Positions 43,234-57,900 of a DNA stretch of 64,000 nucleotides are shown in pieces. Made by a program: the position numbers and the translations under genes. Under the pieces are notes generated by a model. The model searched no databases. It was not told where the DNA came from and was given only the letters and a program-made list of their open reading frames with translations. The stretch is from Polytrichum commune. Taxonomy: Eukaryota; Streptophyta; Polytrichopsida; Polytrichales; Polytrichaceae. Each line of letters begins with the position of its first letter. The stretch's first letter is position 1. The stretch is from NCBI GenBank assembly GCA_950295325.1, contig OX485803.1:35913554-35977553 (forward strand), given 5' to 3'.

Positions 43234-46200
43234 CACCGCGCAAGGCCTCATTCCCCTCATCATGGCTCATGTGCCTGCTAACGGAGAAGTCGGTATGGCA
43301 ATCCTCATAGCCGATGGAGAGAGAGTCCCACTTACCTTTTGCATGGATGACAACGGACTAGCTTACGTGACGTCCCAACGTCTAAGTATTCGGTTCGGTT
43401 TCAGAGCGGACACTATTGTTGTTGACGAGGATATTTTTGATGTTGTCACGTCTGAGCTTACACATACCCTAGGTCGCATTTCGCATCGTGATGAGAACAA
43501 TAACATGTTTTGGACTCTTCATCCAGGTAGTTACCGAGTCTATGGCCTCACTGAATCTCAGATGGCTGCTTCTACTAAGATCCTCACTCCTCGCTCTTCC
43601 TCTACCTGCACCATTCAAACTCCTCTGCCACGTGATGTGAAGGTCAAGCTCGAACATGGTCTCAAGACGCCTATTGTAGACAACTCTAGAGTAGAATCTG
43701 TAATTACACTTTCTTCAGATGATGAGGTCAGTCCCACCAAGCCCCCGCCTCAGGTTATAGTTGGTGGGGACGCTCCTAAAGTATATCCTTTGTCGCAAGA
43801 TATTGTTAGCATAGTACCATTATTAAAACAACTTGCAGCAATGCCGGGAAAAAAAAACATTCTTAAAAAAATAGACTACTCGGTGATTAGACACGAGAGG
43901 GTAGAGTACCTTCCTGCTCTGTTCGATGGTGTTGTCATCTTCGAGTTGCCACCCGTTGGTCACACGGCCGCACGGTCACAGGCCAAGTCTATGCAAGGAA
44001 TGGACAAGCGTTACGACGGCCATGTGTGGACCAAGACCATCACCACCAACATCACAAACGACTTTGGTTTGTCCTTCCGTTCTTCCTCCTGCGTTGGACA
44101 CCTGCGTTGCAAGAACAAGGAGTGCAAATATCTAATCCGCCGACCTCGTATTTTCGAAGTCAACGAGACAGAGTTTGAAGGTTGTACCCTCCAAGCCTTT
44201 GTAGTGGATCAAGCACCCCCAACTGACTCTACGCTTGTTTGCAAGGTGTGTAAAGAACCCCCGACATGTATTGCTACATGTGGGGCTAAGATTTATTATG
44301 TTGCTGGCAAAATCAACCATACAAGAGCGTGTATCCACCTTGGAATTCACGATCACCCAATCAAGGTGGGCGACTACAGAGACACTAAGGCTGAGATCAG
44401 TGGCCTAATTGAAGAACAGATCGAGAAGACTCCCCAGGCTACCAGGAGTGCGGTTGTGTTGGAGGCTAGCAAAGTTCTAATTGGCAGTTATCTCCTTCAA
44501 CCCGATGACGCGCCAACAAAGAAGCTTTCTCTTGAGGAACTTGTTCCAGTATTCGACCGGTGCAAGGACATGGCTTCCCCAAACATTCGCAACAAGGTCA
44601 TGAGTTTCCGTTTCCTCAGAAGGTATGGTGTCATGGACTCTATCACCAAACTCCGTGGAATCAGTTTATGGGCATTTGTGCAGGAGAACAAATTCCCAGG
44701 TCAAGGGGCAGATCTTGACAAGGTTTTTGTCTTTAAGATGTCGGAAGTCGGGCTTGGTAGTGGGGTAGACTTGGTGAAGCGTATGCAGCCTAGCGAAGAT
44801 CTGGAGAATGCTTGGATTATGTTCGACCATGTGAAACGGGTGAGACAGTGGACCACAATGGCATGCCACGTGTATGACTCCACGTATTGTCGTGTCATGA
44901 CCATTGCAAGCTGTGACATGCAATCGGAGGACTGTGATGCCCAGATCGTTTTCTGGAAGAATCTCAATGCTGTGATAGAGAGGAATGGCGTTGTCGATAC
45001 CAACTTCAAGGGTTTCATGGCCGACAGTGCCCAGGCCAATTGGAATGCAGTTCGGGTCATATATGGCAACGGGAAGAAGGAGGACCGCATGGATGACCGG
45101 GAAAGAACCTGTCAGTTTCACTGGACCCAATCTATGGTTAAGTATACCGAGAAATACATCCCCGAAGAACTCTGGGAGCAACACAAGAAGATGTGCCACC
45201 AATATAGGACCGCCAGGACCATGGACGAAGCGGAGAACCTGTACCACGGGCTACGTGCATGGTGGGTATCCGCCGGGGCAGTGACAGAGAAGGCACTTGA
45301 CAAACTCGAGCTTTGGCTTGCATTCTGGCACTTCCGTTATCGCCAATGGGGAGGCTTCATGACCGGGGTATATTCACCCTAAATTTGTTGTTTTTCTTTT
45401 CTTTTCACTCTAATATGAAATAACTCTTCTCCAATTTCTAATTGCTTACACTATGTACACGCAGAAATTTACAGTAGAAGAACTAGCAGAAATGCCTTCA
45501 TGTAATCTTGCCGAATCAATACACAACAAGTGGCTTCAATCGTCTGGAAACAGCGGCGGCAACCTCTATGTTGCTACAGTGGACGACTTTGTTCGAGGCT
45601 TCCTTCAGGTTGTCAATTACTACCAGTTCCTGAAAGGTGATGTTGGCGGTACAGGCCCTACAAAGAAAGAGCTCAAGCTAAGGTTGGCAGAGCGTAGGGC
45701 GAAGCAAATGGGTAATCCTTTAGTCCTCGAAGACCCCATGATGGACATGCCTAGAGCAGAAGAGTTCTATACCCGGGTGCCTTATATGGCTGGGGAAGAG
45801 GTGTTCGGGTCCACGAAGCGCAAAGCAGATCTACCTCTTGGAGCAGAAGAGGAGTCGCACAGACCTGATAAGGTCAACTTCTCACATCCCTGTGCCTCTA
45901 GTAGGGTTGTCCGGACTTGTTCCACTGACATGCCCATAATTGTTGAAGAGGAAGATTCCAATGTCCCGGAAGTTGCACCCCCGGCGCCACATGCGGACGA
46001 TATCGTCCCGTCCCCCATCCCCGTGGGACGGATCAGCCACGTCACTGCCGTCGAGGAGACTAGGGTGAACGTGAAGGAGTGGCACATCGCTCGGTTGCCA
46101 AAGACTTCTGCCAAATGTTGTTGGGCACAGAGAGCCGTCACCAAAAAGAAGTGTACTGAGAGAATCGTAAGGGGTGCAAAATCAACCCCTACCCCTACGT

Positions 46201-46949
46201 ACACCGGTCTATGGCACAACACTAGGAGAAATGTGAAAGAGACCACAGAGTTTTTCTTTTGCTCAGATGATATCCATAGGTGCGTTAAGGGTAGCAGGCG
46301 CAAATGGGTTGTTCAATACTCTGCGGAACAGGAGAGGCCAAGCATTCCGGATGTTTGGCCAGTGAAACTTGGGACTAACCTCAAGCAATGTGAGATCCTG
46401 GCCCTCGAGGCGGCCGGATTCCAACTGCCGCAGAAAGTGCCAGTCTCACCCAGAAGGCTCTTTTCCACTGCACCGTCTCCGGCAAATTTAGACTCCGTGT
46501 CGGTGCCAGCAGATGCGGACAGGTATCCTGGGAAGAGAGAAGGGAAGCTCGTTAAGCGCACCGCAACCCGTCCAAACCCTCAGCAACGGTTATCCATGGG
46601 CTTTGCGGACTCCCTCAAAGCTCAACTCCGCTCGGTGACGATGATTCCTCACCCTGGCCATGGCTGCATCATTGCGCTAAACTCGATGACGCCACCTGAC
46701 GTGACACAATACCACATCACCATCAGTTCCCTCCCGGGTTGCACCTGCCCTGCATTCAAGAAGACAATGACCAACTTTCGAGGGCGGAGTCAATTCTCGT
46801 ATTGCAAGCATGTTTACTATATTTTTTTAAAGGTTTGCCATCGCAATCCTGATGTAGACCTTTTCATCCATGCGCCAACCTTCAGCTTCAACGAGGTCAA
46901 AGTTATTCTCGAGAGTGGAATTTTAACTCACCCTTTAGATCGGGCCTAG
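43205..46949 (+). CDS. MULE-like transposase with SWIM zinc finger, two exons
   Basis: Exons 43205-45367 and 45465-46949 join in phase 0 over a 97-bp GT-AG intron, giving about 1214 aa. The start is either the ATG at 43205, which lies in a duplicated leader, or the ATG at 43262 (MAHVPANGEVGM). The core has CHVYDSTYCRVMTIASCD, GFMADSAQANWNAVRVIYG and RTCQFHWTQSMVKYT, the D...D with C-x2-H-W arrangement of Mutator-type DDE transposases. The C-terminus has CTCPAFKK and YCKHVYYIFLKV, a C-x-C...C-x-H SWIM finger. There is also a Cys-rich stretch (CKVCKEPPTCIATC) in the middle. The reading frame is intact apart from the intron. It should cut and paste DNA between inverted repeats. Confidence 0.8.
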
Positions 46950-47324
46950 GATTTACTCTAAGTGTCTCTTTCTCCCATCAACATGATAGATGAAGTAGTG
47001 CCTATTCATCCATGTTTCTAATAGAGTACACCATATACTAAGTGATATAAGATTTTCATTGAATAATTAAATATTGTCAGCTCAAAAATATAATAAATAT
47101 AATCCCATGGATTATTTTTATTCAGCTCAAAAAGTTGGATTACAATACTCAACCGTATCATGTGTCTCTATACATATTGGGATTATCATTGGTTTTCATC
47201 ATCTACTTAATTATTATATCACAATTTTACGATCATTTTGGCACTTCACGGTTCTCAAACTAAATCAGACCATTTCAAATTCAGGGCATTTATTTTATTT
47301 AGTGCCCACACATTCCACGGAAAT
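46950..47324. other. 3' flank of the transposase gene
   Basis: AT-rich, with no supported gene. It lies between the transposase stop and the inner edge of the right inverted repeat. Confidence 0.5.
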
Positions 47325-47461
47325 AGGTCCCAACAATTTTCTATTTTTGGCAGACTCCGGAATATTCTTTTACTATTTTAGGGAATTCTAAATTTAATGC
47401 ATAATCTATCCTATTTTTACCACATTTCCGCTCTCCGCTCTCCAAATCGCCGCTCGCATAC
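47325..47461 (-). repeat. Right inverted repeat of the Mutator-like candidate
   Basis: The complement of the left repeat at 29593-29745, with the best-matching part at the outer edge (gtatgcgagcggcgatttgg reading inwards). Confidence 0.5.
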
Positions 47462-50400
47462 AAGCCTCGTCCAGTGGGAAGGTGGACACAGGGGTTTATA
47501 TGTTGGTGGGGGATTCTCTGGTTGCCCTTTCGGTGGCTGAAGAGGTGGGTGGCTGGGAGAAGAGTCACGAGGAGCAACGGTAGCCGCTTCGATTCGTGTC
47601 TCTATCCCTGCCTCCGGCAACCTCACAACAAAACCTGATGTAGAGCTTATCTTTTAGTTGTGCTAGAACTATAAGAACCTTTTCAAACATTGCATGTGCA
47701 ACTTACAACTTGTGCACGCTACAATTGAATGTAAGTTGCACATGTGCTTGTCACATTCACAATGTGCATCCGCTTGAGAGTTTTCAAATGAGCTAATCCA
47801 TCAAATTATATATCTTCAACCATTTGAACTTAGCGAGCCCATGAAGTTTAGATGTGCAACATCATGGATGTTGTTCGTAGCTCTATCATTCAAACCTTGC
47901 TCAAAAGAACTTCATCTCTTTTCACTCTTTGTTTACATTTTTTTTAATATGATTGTTTTAATTCATCCACAAATTCCATGCAAAAATGCCCTCCTTTTCT
48001 CAATTCCTTTTCATCAAATTTATTTTTATTTACTTAACATGTGAGGCGGATATCTCCCTTGAGTTATGAGCTCGGTAGGTGTCTTAAAAATGATGCCACA
48101 TAGGCGCCACCTCATTTCACATACTTTGGATTTGGTCCACTTGGCTTATAACATTAGTCAATTTTTGGAGATTCTTTGGACACGGACCCATTGTAAACCG
48201 TGCTTGTTAAGGATGAGTTTCCGTGTACTCCACTTGCCCACTAGATTCTAGATAATAATGTGTCGGAGGTGTTTGCATGTACTTAAGCACAACCCATCGA
48301 CCAACCATATTTTGGTGGTCCACTAGAATGTGAAGGGTTATGGACACATGTTGCTAGACTTTCATGTGCCCACTAAAGAATCTTCAACTTACAAGTGCCG
48401 GTGTCGGGTAGAGAGGGTTCCGCCTTGGAAAAGCACTGGGCTTCTGGCTGCAACTAGATTTTATCGGACCCGTCGAATCTTCTTGTCTTCAATCGAGTCT
48501 TCTGGTCTTCTAGTCTTCAATTTCTTCAATTTCTTCTAATCTTCAACCTCTTTCCCGTCGACCTATCCTGTTGCGGCTCTATATGGGTAAAGGGTAAGGG
48601 TAGTGTGATAAGAAACCATGGGCTTCGGACGGGAAAAACGGGACGTCAGAACACGAGCTGACGTCCGAAAGATTGGCTCCTAAACTTTCAAACCCACGGT
48701 GACCAGCAATCGCGCCTCACCAGTGGGAACAACAGAAAACAACCTTGTGGGTGATCAATCCCACTTCGTTGTCACAAACAACCTTGTGGGTCATTAATCC
48801 CACTTCGTTGTCACACAGGAAACAAATTACGATGCAGAAATGAAATGCAACTAGCCTCCAAAACCGGCTTGGAATCACACACACAAGAAAAAAACAACGT
48901 GCCACAAGCAACCACACATTCGAGTCTTGAAGCCTTCAATTCTTCAATATGTCCGTCTTCTATGGTCGGTCGAAGTCTCAGCTTTTTTTTTAAGAACCAA
49001 CAGACTTCCCTCCACTCAAACAAGCACAAATCTTGATTGCTAACTTCCAAAACAACAAGTGAGATCTCTCATGAATCACAAATCCCTCGTATTTTATTTC
49101 ATATTCTTCTCAAAACAACTCACCCCGTGAGCTTCGAATCCACTTCTCTCTCTCCACAACTTCTCTCCCACAATAATCACATAACATCTTTCCTTCACCA
49201 CCTCTCTCTATCCATGCGAGAGACAAAGTTCTATCTTATCCTCATCACATGGCTTCTAATCACCCATTGGTCCAAAGTAACTCAAGATAACTAAAAGATA
49301 AAAATAAACTATGAGTAAATAAAAAGATAATCTATTTCTATCATTTGGTAAAGGTAACTAAGAGTAACTATGAGTAAACATAAAGGTAAGCAACTTCTAT
49401 CATTTGGTAAATGTAACTAAGAGTAACTATGAGTAAACATAAATGTAAGCAACTTCTATCCACTTCTATCCTTAGGTAATGATAACTAAAATAAACTATG
49501 AGTAAATAAAAAAGTAATCTACTTCTATTCTTTATTATTTTTCTCCAAGACCAAGAATCACAATGCAATATTAAATACGTACACATCTATATAGTGTACG
49601 TATTTACATCACGACACCGGTCACCAAAGAATTAAGACCAGGTGAAGACTCAAGAGAATCAATGCTAGCTTAAAACTCCATCCTTGATAACTGAGAAGAA
49701 GAGGTTAGTAGGTAGACCCATATTTGAGTACCTTAGTAGTTTGGGCACCTTTTTGCCTAATAGTTAATTAAAGTGCAAAAGTAAGTTGGGAAATCCATAA
49801 AATAATATTCTAAAGTTGGGCAAATTAAAAAAGTAATTAGAAATAAGTAAAACATTCATCTAAGTCATTTCTATAATTCGTGGATGGTTTTTTCTAATTT
49901 CCTCTGAGGCGGCTACGATTAACTTGAACACTTCCCTTAACAAACATTCCTTACCCTAAAGTTGATTCTTTTACACGAGTCATTTTTATTACTTGTGTCT
50001 TTTTTAGATCATGAGTGAGATTGATATCATGTGAAGACACTGTTGAAGTTATTTGATGCTACTTTGTTGGATTCCAGTGAATGTCACTTGCATTATTGTG
50101 ATTTTAGACACTCTTTGAATGCTATTTCTTTTTTAGTGGACACTCAAGAAATTGAATTTAGACATTCTTAAAATTAATTTTTTTCTGCCCAAGCTGCTAA
50201 AATGCTACAAATAGATGGGAGTAACTAAGTTGGTACACACGAACCCTACCCCACCAGATTCCCTCTACATTTGGGCGGGTCTGTCCTTCCTCACACTAGA
50301 ATCTGGTGGGCGAGCGGCCTACATGGAAACTCACCCTAAGCACAGCCAAATGTTTGAAGGAATCAGTGCTTGTAGGCCATACTGAAAGGTTTCGGAGCAG

Positions 50401-51780
50401 CAGATGCTGATTTAGCAGGCACAAACTGTAGGTGAGAATCTCATTGTTCTACGCACAGTTTTTCCTATCCCAAATTCGTTGGAACAAGTCCCAAGATTGG
50501 TGCGCGTGGAAACCCTAATTGGAGCCGTAGATCCATACACCAACAAGCCTCTGATCGCTGTGTTGGTTTTGGGGAATCTGTTGTTACCAGTTTATCTCGT
50601 TTCATTGTGATTCTCAAGGATTAAAGATGTCACGAATCATTTCTTGTGAGTTTGGGTTTTGGGTTTTTGCAAAAATGTAGAGCACGAGTACCCCCAATTT
50701 TGCATAAGTGTTTACCACGAATTTGTGAGGGGATCAGATATATTCAAGAACTTAATGATATGCATTTTACCACTTCACCTCCAGCCCTTGGAGACAGAAT
50801 AACCCTTTCAGTAGTGACTTTATGATGAAAGGGTGCGAAGAATTTAATCAACAGCTTGATTATATCTAACTTGTAAATTCATATGTTATCAACATCGATT
50901 TCTTATGGATTCAATCACATCATACTACAACATATAATCTATGCCTACCAAAATGTAGGGTTGCGATTTTGATCATTTGTTTCTATACTTCATAGTTGCA
51001 AGACCTAAAAGGTTGAATTATGATTATTTGAATCAATCCTTAATGAATCATCATCTAAATGTTGAGTTACCACTGAATGTTGAAATTATATTAAATCCTG
51101 AAGGGTATGAATCAACACCCACTCAACATTGAGGGCAGGTCACTTGCATTATGAGATGATCGGTAACAATGTCGTCAACTTAGAATCAATTAGCTCAGAG
51201 TAGAGTAGTGATCGTTTCTCACTATTACATTTCACTTTTGGTGCCAGAGTCAAGTGCTCCGGCTACTGTTGTGTCTTCTTTTTTTACTGCAAATTAAATA
51301 CGTTTCCATCAACACACCTGTAAATGTAAGTATCCTGCCTTTTTCCATCTCTGCTCTGTCTACTTTTTGTGCGCAGGACGTCCCCCTTCCAAGAATTTGG
51401 ACGGGCGTTTGATCAGAGCTCTAGGCTTTGTGACCCTGTGCATATTTAGGGTTTTTTATATGCTTGTGAGTTTTCTATCAAGGATATGTGTTACAAAATA
51501 TTGTTAAATAGGGTTATATGATGATGCTGATCAAATAATATAGGTAGATGTATCATTGCGCACTCATACGATTCGAAGAGGTTGTCTGGTCCCTCAAATC
51601 TTGAAGGGGGCTACATGTCTCAAATAGAGCTTGTATGAAATCTGGCCATTGCAAGTATCTGTGTGTAGGTCATAGTTGGTATACCACCATCCTATTTGGT
51701 TCATCTGTTCTATGATGCATAATGTTAAAATCTTCAGGTCTTATGTTGAATTCTAAACTGCATGTGTATCATCTTGCAGG
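47462..51780. repeat. Intergenic region with two short tandem repeats
   Basis: Two copies of a roughly 44-bp unit (acaaccttgtgggt...aatcccacttcgttgtca) lie at about 48736-48815. About four copies of a roughly 61-bp unit (gtaactaagagtaactatga, cttctatc) lie at about 49275-49535. Otherwise I see no gene, RNA or element. The last few hundred bases probably include the promoter and 5' untranslated exon of the next gene. Confidence 0.55.
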
Positions 51781-51924
51781 ACTCTGCGACATCCACTTCT
51801 TTGGTCCCTCACTACCTCTTTCTCACGTTGTTGTTTGGAGCGTCTGCACTCTTTAGCAAATGCAAGGTTAGCCTCCAAATTGCAGCTCTTTAGGTTTGCA
51901 ATTGTTCAGCCTGAACATAAATTC

Positions 51925-54900
51925 ATGGCTGCAGCCAATGACGGCGGTCAGCATCCAGACGACAAATCTGGTTCCTCAACTGGAAATGCATCAAGGTCTC
52001 GAGGCAGAGGGTCAGTGTTTTTAATCCAAGGGTTTATTTCACATTTCTGCACCATTTATTCCATAGATCAATGAGGCCCCCTCTTGTCGGCATCTCGATA
52101 AGAAAGTTAGTGTTCGTTGTTGCAATTATTGAAATATTGAACTGTAACATTGCATTCAGTTATGGTTTTACAAGGGTGCTCCTGCTTGCATTGCCTATTA
52201 CACAAAGTCTACAATAGTTGTGATGTAGCAAAATGTAAGTGCAGGTTTGATGTCTTACAAGCTTATTTGTCACTTGGGAATATCTGCAGATGGACTTCAG
52301 AACACCAAAATGGGGAGAGATCAGTGAGACCTCGGCAGAACAATGATGAGTATCGATACTGGCTTCATGCTCGCAAAAAGCCACCAAATAGTCATGGTAC
52401 GTATGGGTGATCTGGTCTTGATGATTATTTGTTAAAGGGCCAATTAAATCAAAACCACTACACTTATTAATTTCTTAGCCAATTGTACGCTTCTAGCACC
52501 ACTTTCATTAGCTTTCAGTTGACAACCATTGCACTGGTTGCTCTAATCACTCAAGTTGTATGCACAAGATTAGAGTCCTATCACTGGATCAATGAAAAAT
52601 CAAAAAGTGATATGAAATTCCTCTTGTTAATTTCAGAAAAGTTTATCATAGTCTCCTACAATATCCTTTCTGTGGAAAATGCGCGAACACACTGGAGGGA
52701 GCTATACTACCATATACCAGCACACATTATGCACTGGCACACTCGCAAAAGGAAGCTCTTGCGGGAGCTTGGTCTTTGGTCTCCAGATGTCATATGTTTA
52801 CAGGCAAGCTTTATACGGAACTTGCAGTTCCCGAATATATTGAAGTTCTTGCTGCTGTAGAAAGGCCTGAGGTATTACTGCGTGCACAAGTAGTTGGAGC
52901 ATTTGGTGTACTATTCTTTGGTGGTAAGCAAATTGGAATCTCAGTAACCTTATCAAGATGGTTGTATGAACTTTTAAGTTTGTGTTGGTGCTGCCAGGAG
53001 GTAGACCGTTATGACGACTTAAATGAGGAGCTTGAGAAAGAGGGCTATACTGGTATTTTCAAGGTGTGTACCTCCTAAACACTGTCCAGTATTATGGATG
53101 ATCATGTTGGTCTAAATCATATTTATTGAATAGCATGGGACTCTTGCTCAACCTGATAAACTTGAATAATTGTTTGCATGTGGTTCACATTCTAGCTCTC
53201 CACCTTTGTGAAGCATAAACTTGAGAATAGTCAACCAGTGTCATGTTCACCTCTTGCTTTGAGAGGTCCATTGCCACCCATCAAAAATATATATATAGGA
53301 CATTTACTAACTACCAAATCTGCGAATTGTTTGTGTCTGCAGGGTCGCACTGGAATGGCAAATGATGGTTGTGCCATGTTCTGGAGGCAAAACAGGTAGG
53401 CTCAAGATTTCTTCCCTCTTAAAGAACCAGATTGCAAATTCTTAGTTTTTCTATGGGAACTTGTATAACAATTTGTTTTCAAGGTTAGTGTGTTGTCTGT
53501 AACACATCCTTTTGTGTAACCTGTAAAGAGCTTGATTTCTTATATAGGGTCATGCTAAATTGCAAAATCTTTTGTACAAGGACCTACAGTGCCAAGATTC
53601 TGCATGTGATTCTACTCAACTAGAGATATATATGGAAATGATGAGTAACACATCTCATAAGTCAAACCTCATAAATCAGTATCTGTCCTTATCTTTATAG
53701 GTGACTGGTATTCATATGTATAGAGGGTAATGGATCAGTCCATGTTTGTTGGACTGCAGTTATTTTTGCCAGGTGCTCTGTAATTCATCACTCTGTAGGA
53801 AAGATTCTCTCGCAGAACTACATAAGAACATCTCCCTGATGTTAATTTTCACAATGTAGTTCATTGTGGCTCACATGTGTTGTAATGACATCAAACATTC
53901 CTCCTTTTATGTGGGCTCAGATTTGAGTTACTGGAGGAGGAGAGCATCGAGTTCTGCAAGCATGGTCTTCGTGACAATGTGGCTCAACTTTGTGTTCTGC
54001 AGGTGACCCCTCCCCTGAGGTGTGTTACAATATGCTTTGTCTCATCTACTTAAATCACATATGACTTTTCCTGGATGTTCCAATGACGTGTCCTTCTGTC
54101 TGCTGATTGTAAAGACAAAGAGCAGGACATCCAGAGCGCACGGTGCCAAAGATACAGAACCAACAACTTCTGGGTATTACTGAGCTTCACTTGGTTCCAT
54201 TTCATTATGTTGAGTCTTTGCGGTTCAAGGTGATTTATCTTGCATGAAATAAATATCAAAATATTGAAAGGCATGTGTTCCGATGAGTTAGGATGATTTA
54301 TTGCTGTACCTTGGACTCACTTACCTCCCTTATTATGAAGATGCCCTAGTTCTAAATCCCATCGGTGAGTACTGTGTTCTTAAAGTAAATATTTGTGGTT
54401 GGTGAGATGTCATCATGTACGTCCTGCGGCTTAGACTTGTTACTTGTTACTTGTTACCTGTTGCTATCTGAATTGCAAGATAGGTGTTAGGTTGAAGTAT
54501 TCACTACATCAACCTTTAGCTTGCAGGTGTGACATGCATGAGAAGTCATGTAGTGAAAATATGTCTCTATCCAAGTGCTCAAGTATTCTTTAATTTAATA
54601 TGTCACATAGAACATTAAATAGGTGTTGTGCACCCGACTACGCAAGATGCACTTTTGAGAAATGTCAAGACAATCTGTGTAGTGATTCTAATGGCATTAT
54701 ATGGGTGGTATGGACAGCTCTGATGAGGCCAAAAACAACCTTGTGGTTGTGGGCAACATACATGTGCTCTTCAATCCAAAGCGCGGGGAAATGAAGCTAG
54801 GCCAGGTAGCATCTTTCTGAGAACCTAAAGGCCAATTCCGTAAGATGTTTTATGGTTTATCTTTTTTGGTACTGAAATATATTTTTCATGTGGGATTTGA

Positions 54901-57900
54901 GTGGGTTTCAAGCATCGTAAGAGTGCCATGTAGCAAATAAGAGTAGTAATTATTTAAAATCCAAAGCAGAAAGCACTGTTCGGTATGAAAGGCTTTTGTA
55001 GATAGCATCTGCACAATCGGTTATGGCTTGTGATGAGCTTACTTGAATGGTGAAGGCAAGCCTATGATCTTGCACCCTTGCAACCTTTTTGCAAACTAAT
55101 TTCATGTGTGCTAACAAGCTCAGTTTTTTTTTTCAGACACGTTTGCTTGCAGAAAGAGCACACATGATCTCTGAGAAGTGGGGTAACGCTCCTGTAGTCC
55201 TGGCTGGTGATTTCAACAGTACACCATTGGTAGGTTGATTTCCTGTTCTGTGCCCGAGTATCATCTCTAGTCTATATCAAAATTATTTCAGTAGAGCGAC
55301 TGTGGGAGGTCATGTGATATTTTTTCTCACAGGCGATCTTTCTGCAACCACATCAAATTATGTTCTTCTGAGTAGCAGTACATTGTTGTGCACATCTTTA
55401 TGGATGTGAATGTGCTATAGCCAAGTTTGTATTCCTAGATGTGTATAAAGTGCTTGCTTATCCTTGTTATTAATCTAGTGTGCACAGTTCATGTGCCTAT
55501 TAATTTTAACGTTATAAGTTGATATACACCATACTGTGACCTTCTATTTCAATTTTGTGACAAAGTCTTGCTTGCAATTATATGTGGTATCAATTGATCC
55601 TTGCAAGTTGGATCATACAGGCTTGACAAACATGTATTTATGCTTGATTGGGATGGACAGAGTGCTCTATATCAGTTCATGGCCTCTTCACAGGTGAGGA
55701 GTCATAGACTTGTATTTGAAATTAATATTTTATTGACCACATGTATATTCAGAGTTTTTATATTCTTGTTGCAAGGATTGTGTTGGATCTCAATAGATGA
55801 TATTGATTGATTGTTGTTGTAATGTGTAAGTCTGCCTGGAAATATGATCTGTGGGCTTTTGTACTCAGCTGATTTAACCTTAAAAGAGTCATCCTGACAG
55901 AATTTTTATTTCATGTAGCTAGATTTAGCTGGACTTGATCGCCGCTATATCTCAGGGCAGGTCATGGATGGTGAAGGCAAAAAACCGTGGGAAAATAATC
56001 TAGCTGAGTCATCTTCATGTTGGAGGTGTGTTTTCCACCATGTCTTGAATGTTAGAAGCAGGCAACATCAAGTGATGAGGAGAATTGGCATCCCTAGTAT
56101 GTTGCTGCAACTGACTTTTTGATTTTACATATGACTTTGATCAAAATCATACTTTTATGACAGGCCTTCCATGTCTTCTGGAGCAGAATCAGCTGGAAAC
56201 CTTAACAGGCACATTTTGTTCCATGAGACTCTGGACATCGAGGAAACAACAACCACTTCAGATGGGGAAGCAACTTTGACAACTGAAGTGTGTAGTAGAA
56301 GTACAGTCGAAGTATGTTCTAACAGCCACTCTGATGATGTTAAGTATCTTACAACAAGGTATGATGAAGTGCTATGTTCTATTTGAGGCAAACATGTGCA
56401 TGCACACCAATGTCTGAAATGAGTTGCATGTTGTTGGTGGAACAGAGTCACAAGGCAATTGGATCTTGAGGGTTGTCTATGTTAAATAACAGAAACAGTT
56501 TTAATCTCCTTTTTGAGGTTATTTTCTTGGAGTGGGGTGGGGTTGAGTCCTATCAGAGTATATGCATATCAGATGTATTAAATGTTTTGGGTCTCTTCAT
56601 GTCATGCTACAATATAGGATTTTCACTGCTTCATTCCCAAGTCTACCAAGCAAAGTCCCCTGAATGTATGATGTGATGCTTGAATCCCTATGGAGTAGAA
56701 TGTTATCTCCTGATTCATTCACTGCTATTTAGCTGCTACTCCACAGAGAACAGCGTTTGTCTTTGAGGTGGTTGACTTGCCACTTTAGCAACACTTATTA
56801 AATCCGACAATGTTTTTTGGATTACAAATTCTTATTTCTGGTTTGTTGGAAATGCCCTGAATTGATCAACATGGCACAATTTTTTTGAAATGATCTTGTG
56901 GATTACCTGAACTCCATTTCTCTCCTGCACCTAGGTGGCATCTTGGGCACCTTCCAAAGAATTTATTGGCCACTTGGTTGGGTGGACCCTATTCATCTGT
57001 CGTTTATCTGTCCTTTTTCTTTTTTTCTTTTTCTCACAAGCATATGGATCCTCGCTTTGTGCAGAGTAGAGGGATGGACACCATTTGAATTGCAACACGC
57101 TACAGGCAAGAAGAATCTTGCAGTAGTCCGGCATAATCTACAATTGCACAGCTCATATTCAGAAATTCAGGTTCATTTCTTTCTCACAGCGTTTACTCAT
57201 CTAGTCACACAAGTTCATAGTTGGAGCAAATTTTTCATTATTTCTTCTTAGTGTCAGGTTCATATGACTTGCTAAGTGCTTACCTTGTCTTTAGCGTCTT
57301 TAGCACCAGACTAATCTCTACACTCTTGTGTCTGAAAAAAATCTCCTTTTTGACATTAAATTCTGAGTATGCAAGTAATGTCACAATGCAAGACTAATTT
57401 CCCACTCAAAAATGTTTCTGGAGCATTATCAGGCAAAGAGTGGCAGCCGGGATGATAGAGGGGAACCATTGGTTACAACCTACCACCCAAAGTTTATGGG
57501 TACCGTTGATTACATCTGGTGAGTTATTATCACTTGCGCAATAAAGTAACTTAGTGAACTTAATCATCAACTCTGAGACTTGTGGTTTGTTGGTTTGTCG
57601 TAGGCGCTCGAATGGACTACAAACTGTCCGAGTTCTAGACACCATCCCAAAGAAAACACTGGAAGTCAAATATGAGGGTCTTCCATCCCAGGTCCTCTTT
57701 CTTGTTACTCTTACTTTTTTCGTTGACATTATTTTATTTGAGCTCTTCCATGATTGAAAAACACCTAGTGTCGATGGGTTTTTTTATGGTCTGCAACAAA
57801 GTGGTGTGTGAGGTTTTCCCTGTATCCCAGATAATGCCAAGCATTCCACTTAAAATTGTCGCCTAAAATTCTGATGTTGATCTTTGGTGTGACAATGGTG

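Larger units (their letters stand above)
29593..47461. mobile_element. Candidate large Mutator-like element with two divergent genes
   Basis: Reading inwards, both ends start gtatgcgagcgg and share cgatttggagagcggag. Further in they share agattatg and then a diverged segment with tagaaa, a ggtctctatt/ggacctattt stretch and ccgtggaa. Similarity stops sharply outside 29593 and 47461, as expected for terminal inverted repeats of about 140-150 bp. Inside lie a MULE-type transposase gene (plus) and a ParB/DNA-methylase-like gene (minus). No 9-bp target duplication is visible, and the repeats are too diverged to be sure, so the boundaries are a hypothesis. Confidence 0.5.

Noticed and set aside
44666-45247. 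Minus-strand 193-aa open frame inside the transposase gene
   Set aside because: Mirror frame of a strong coding exon with conserved DDE and SWIM motifs.
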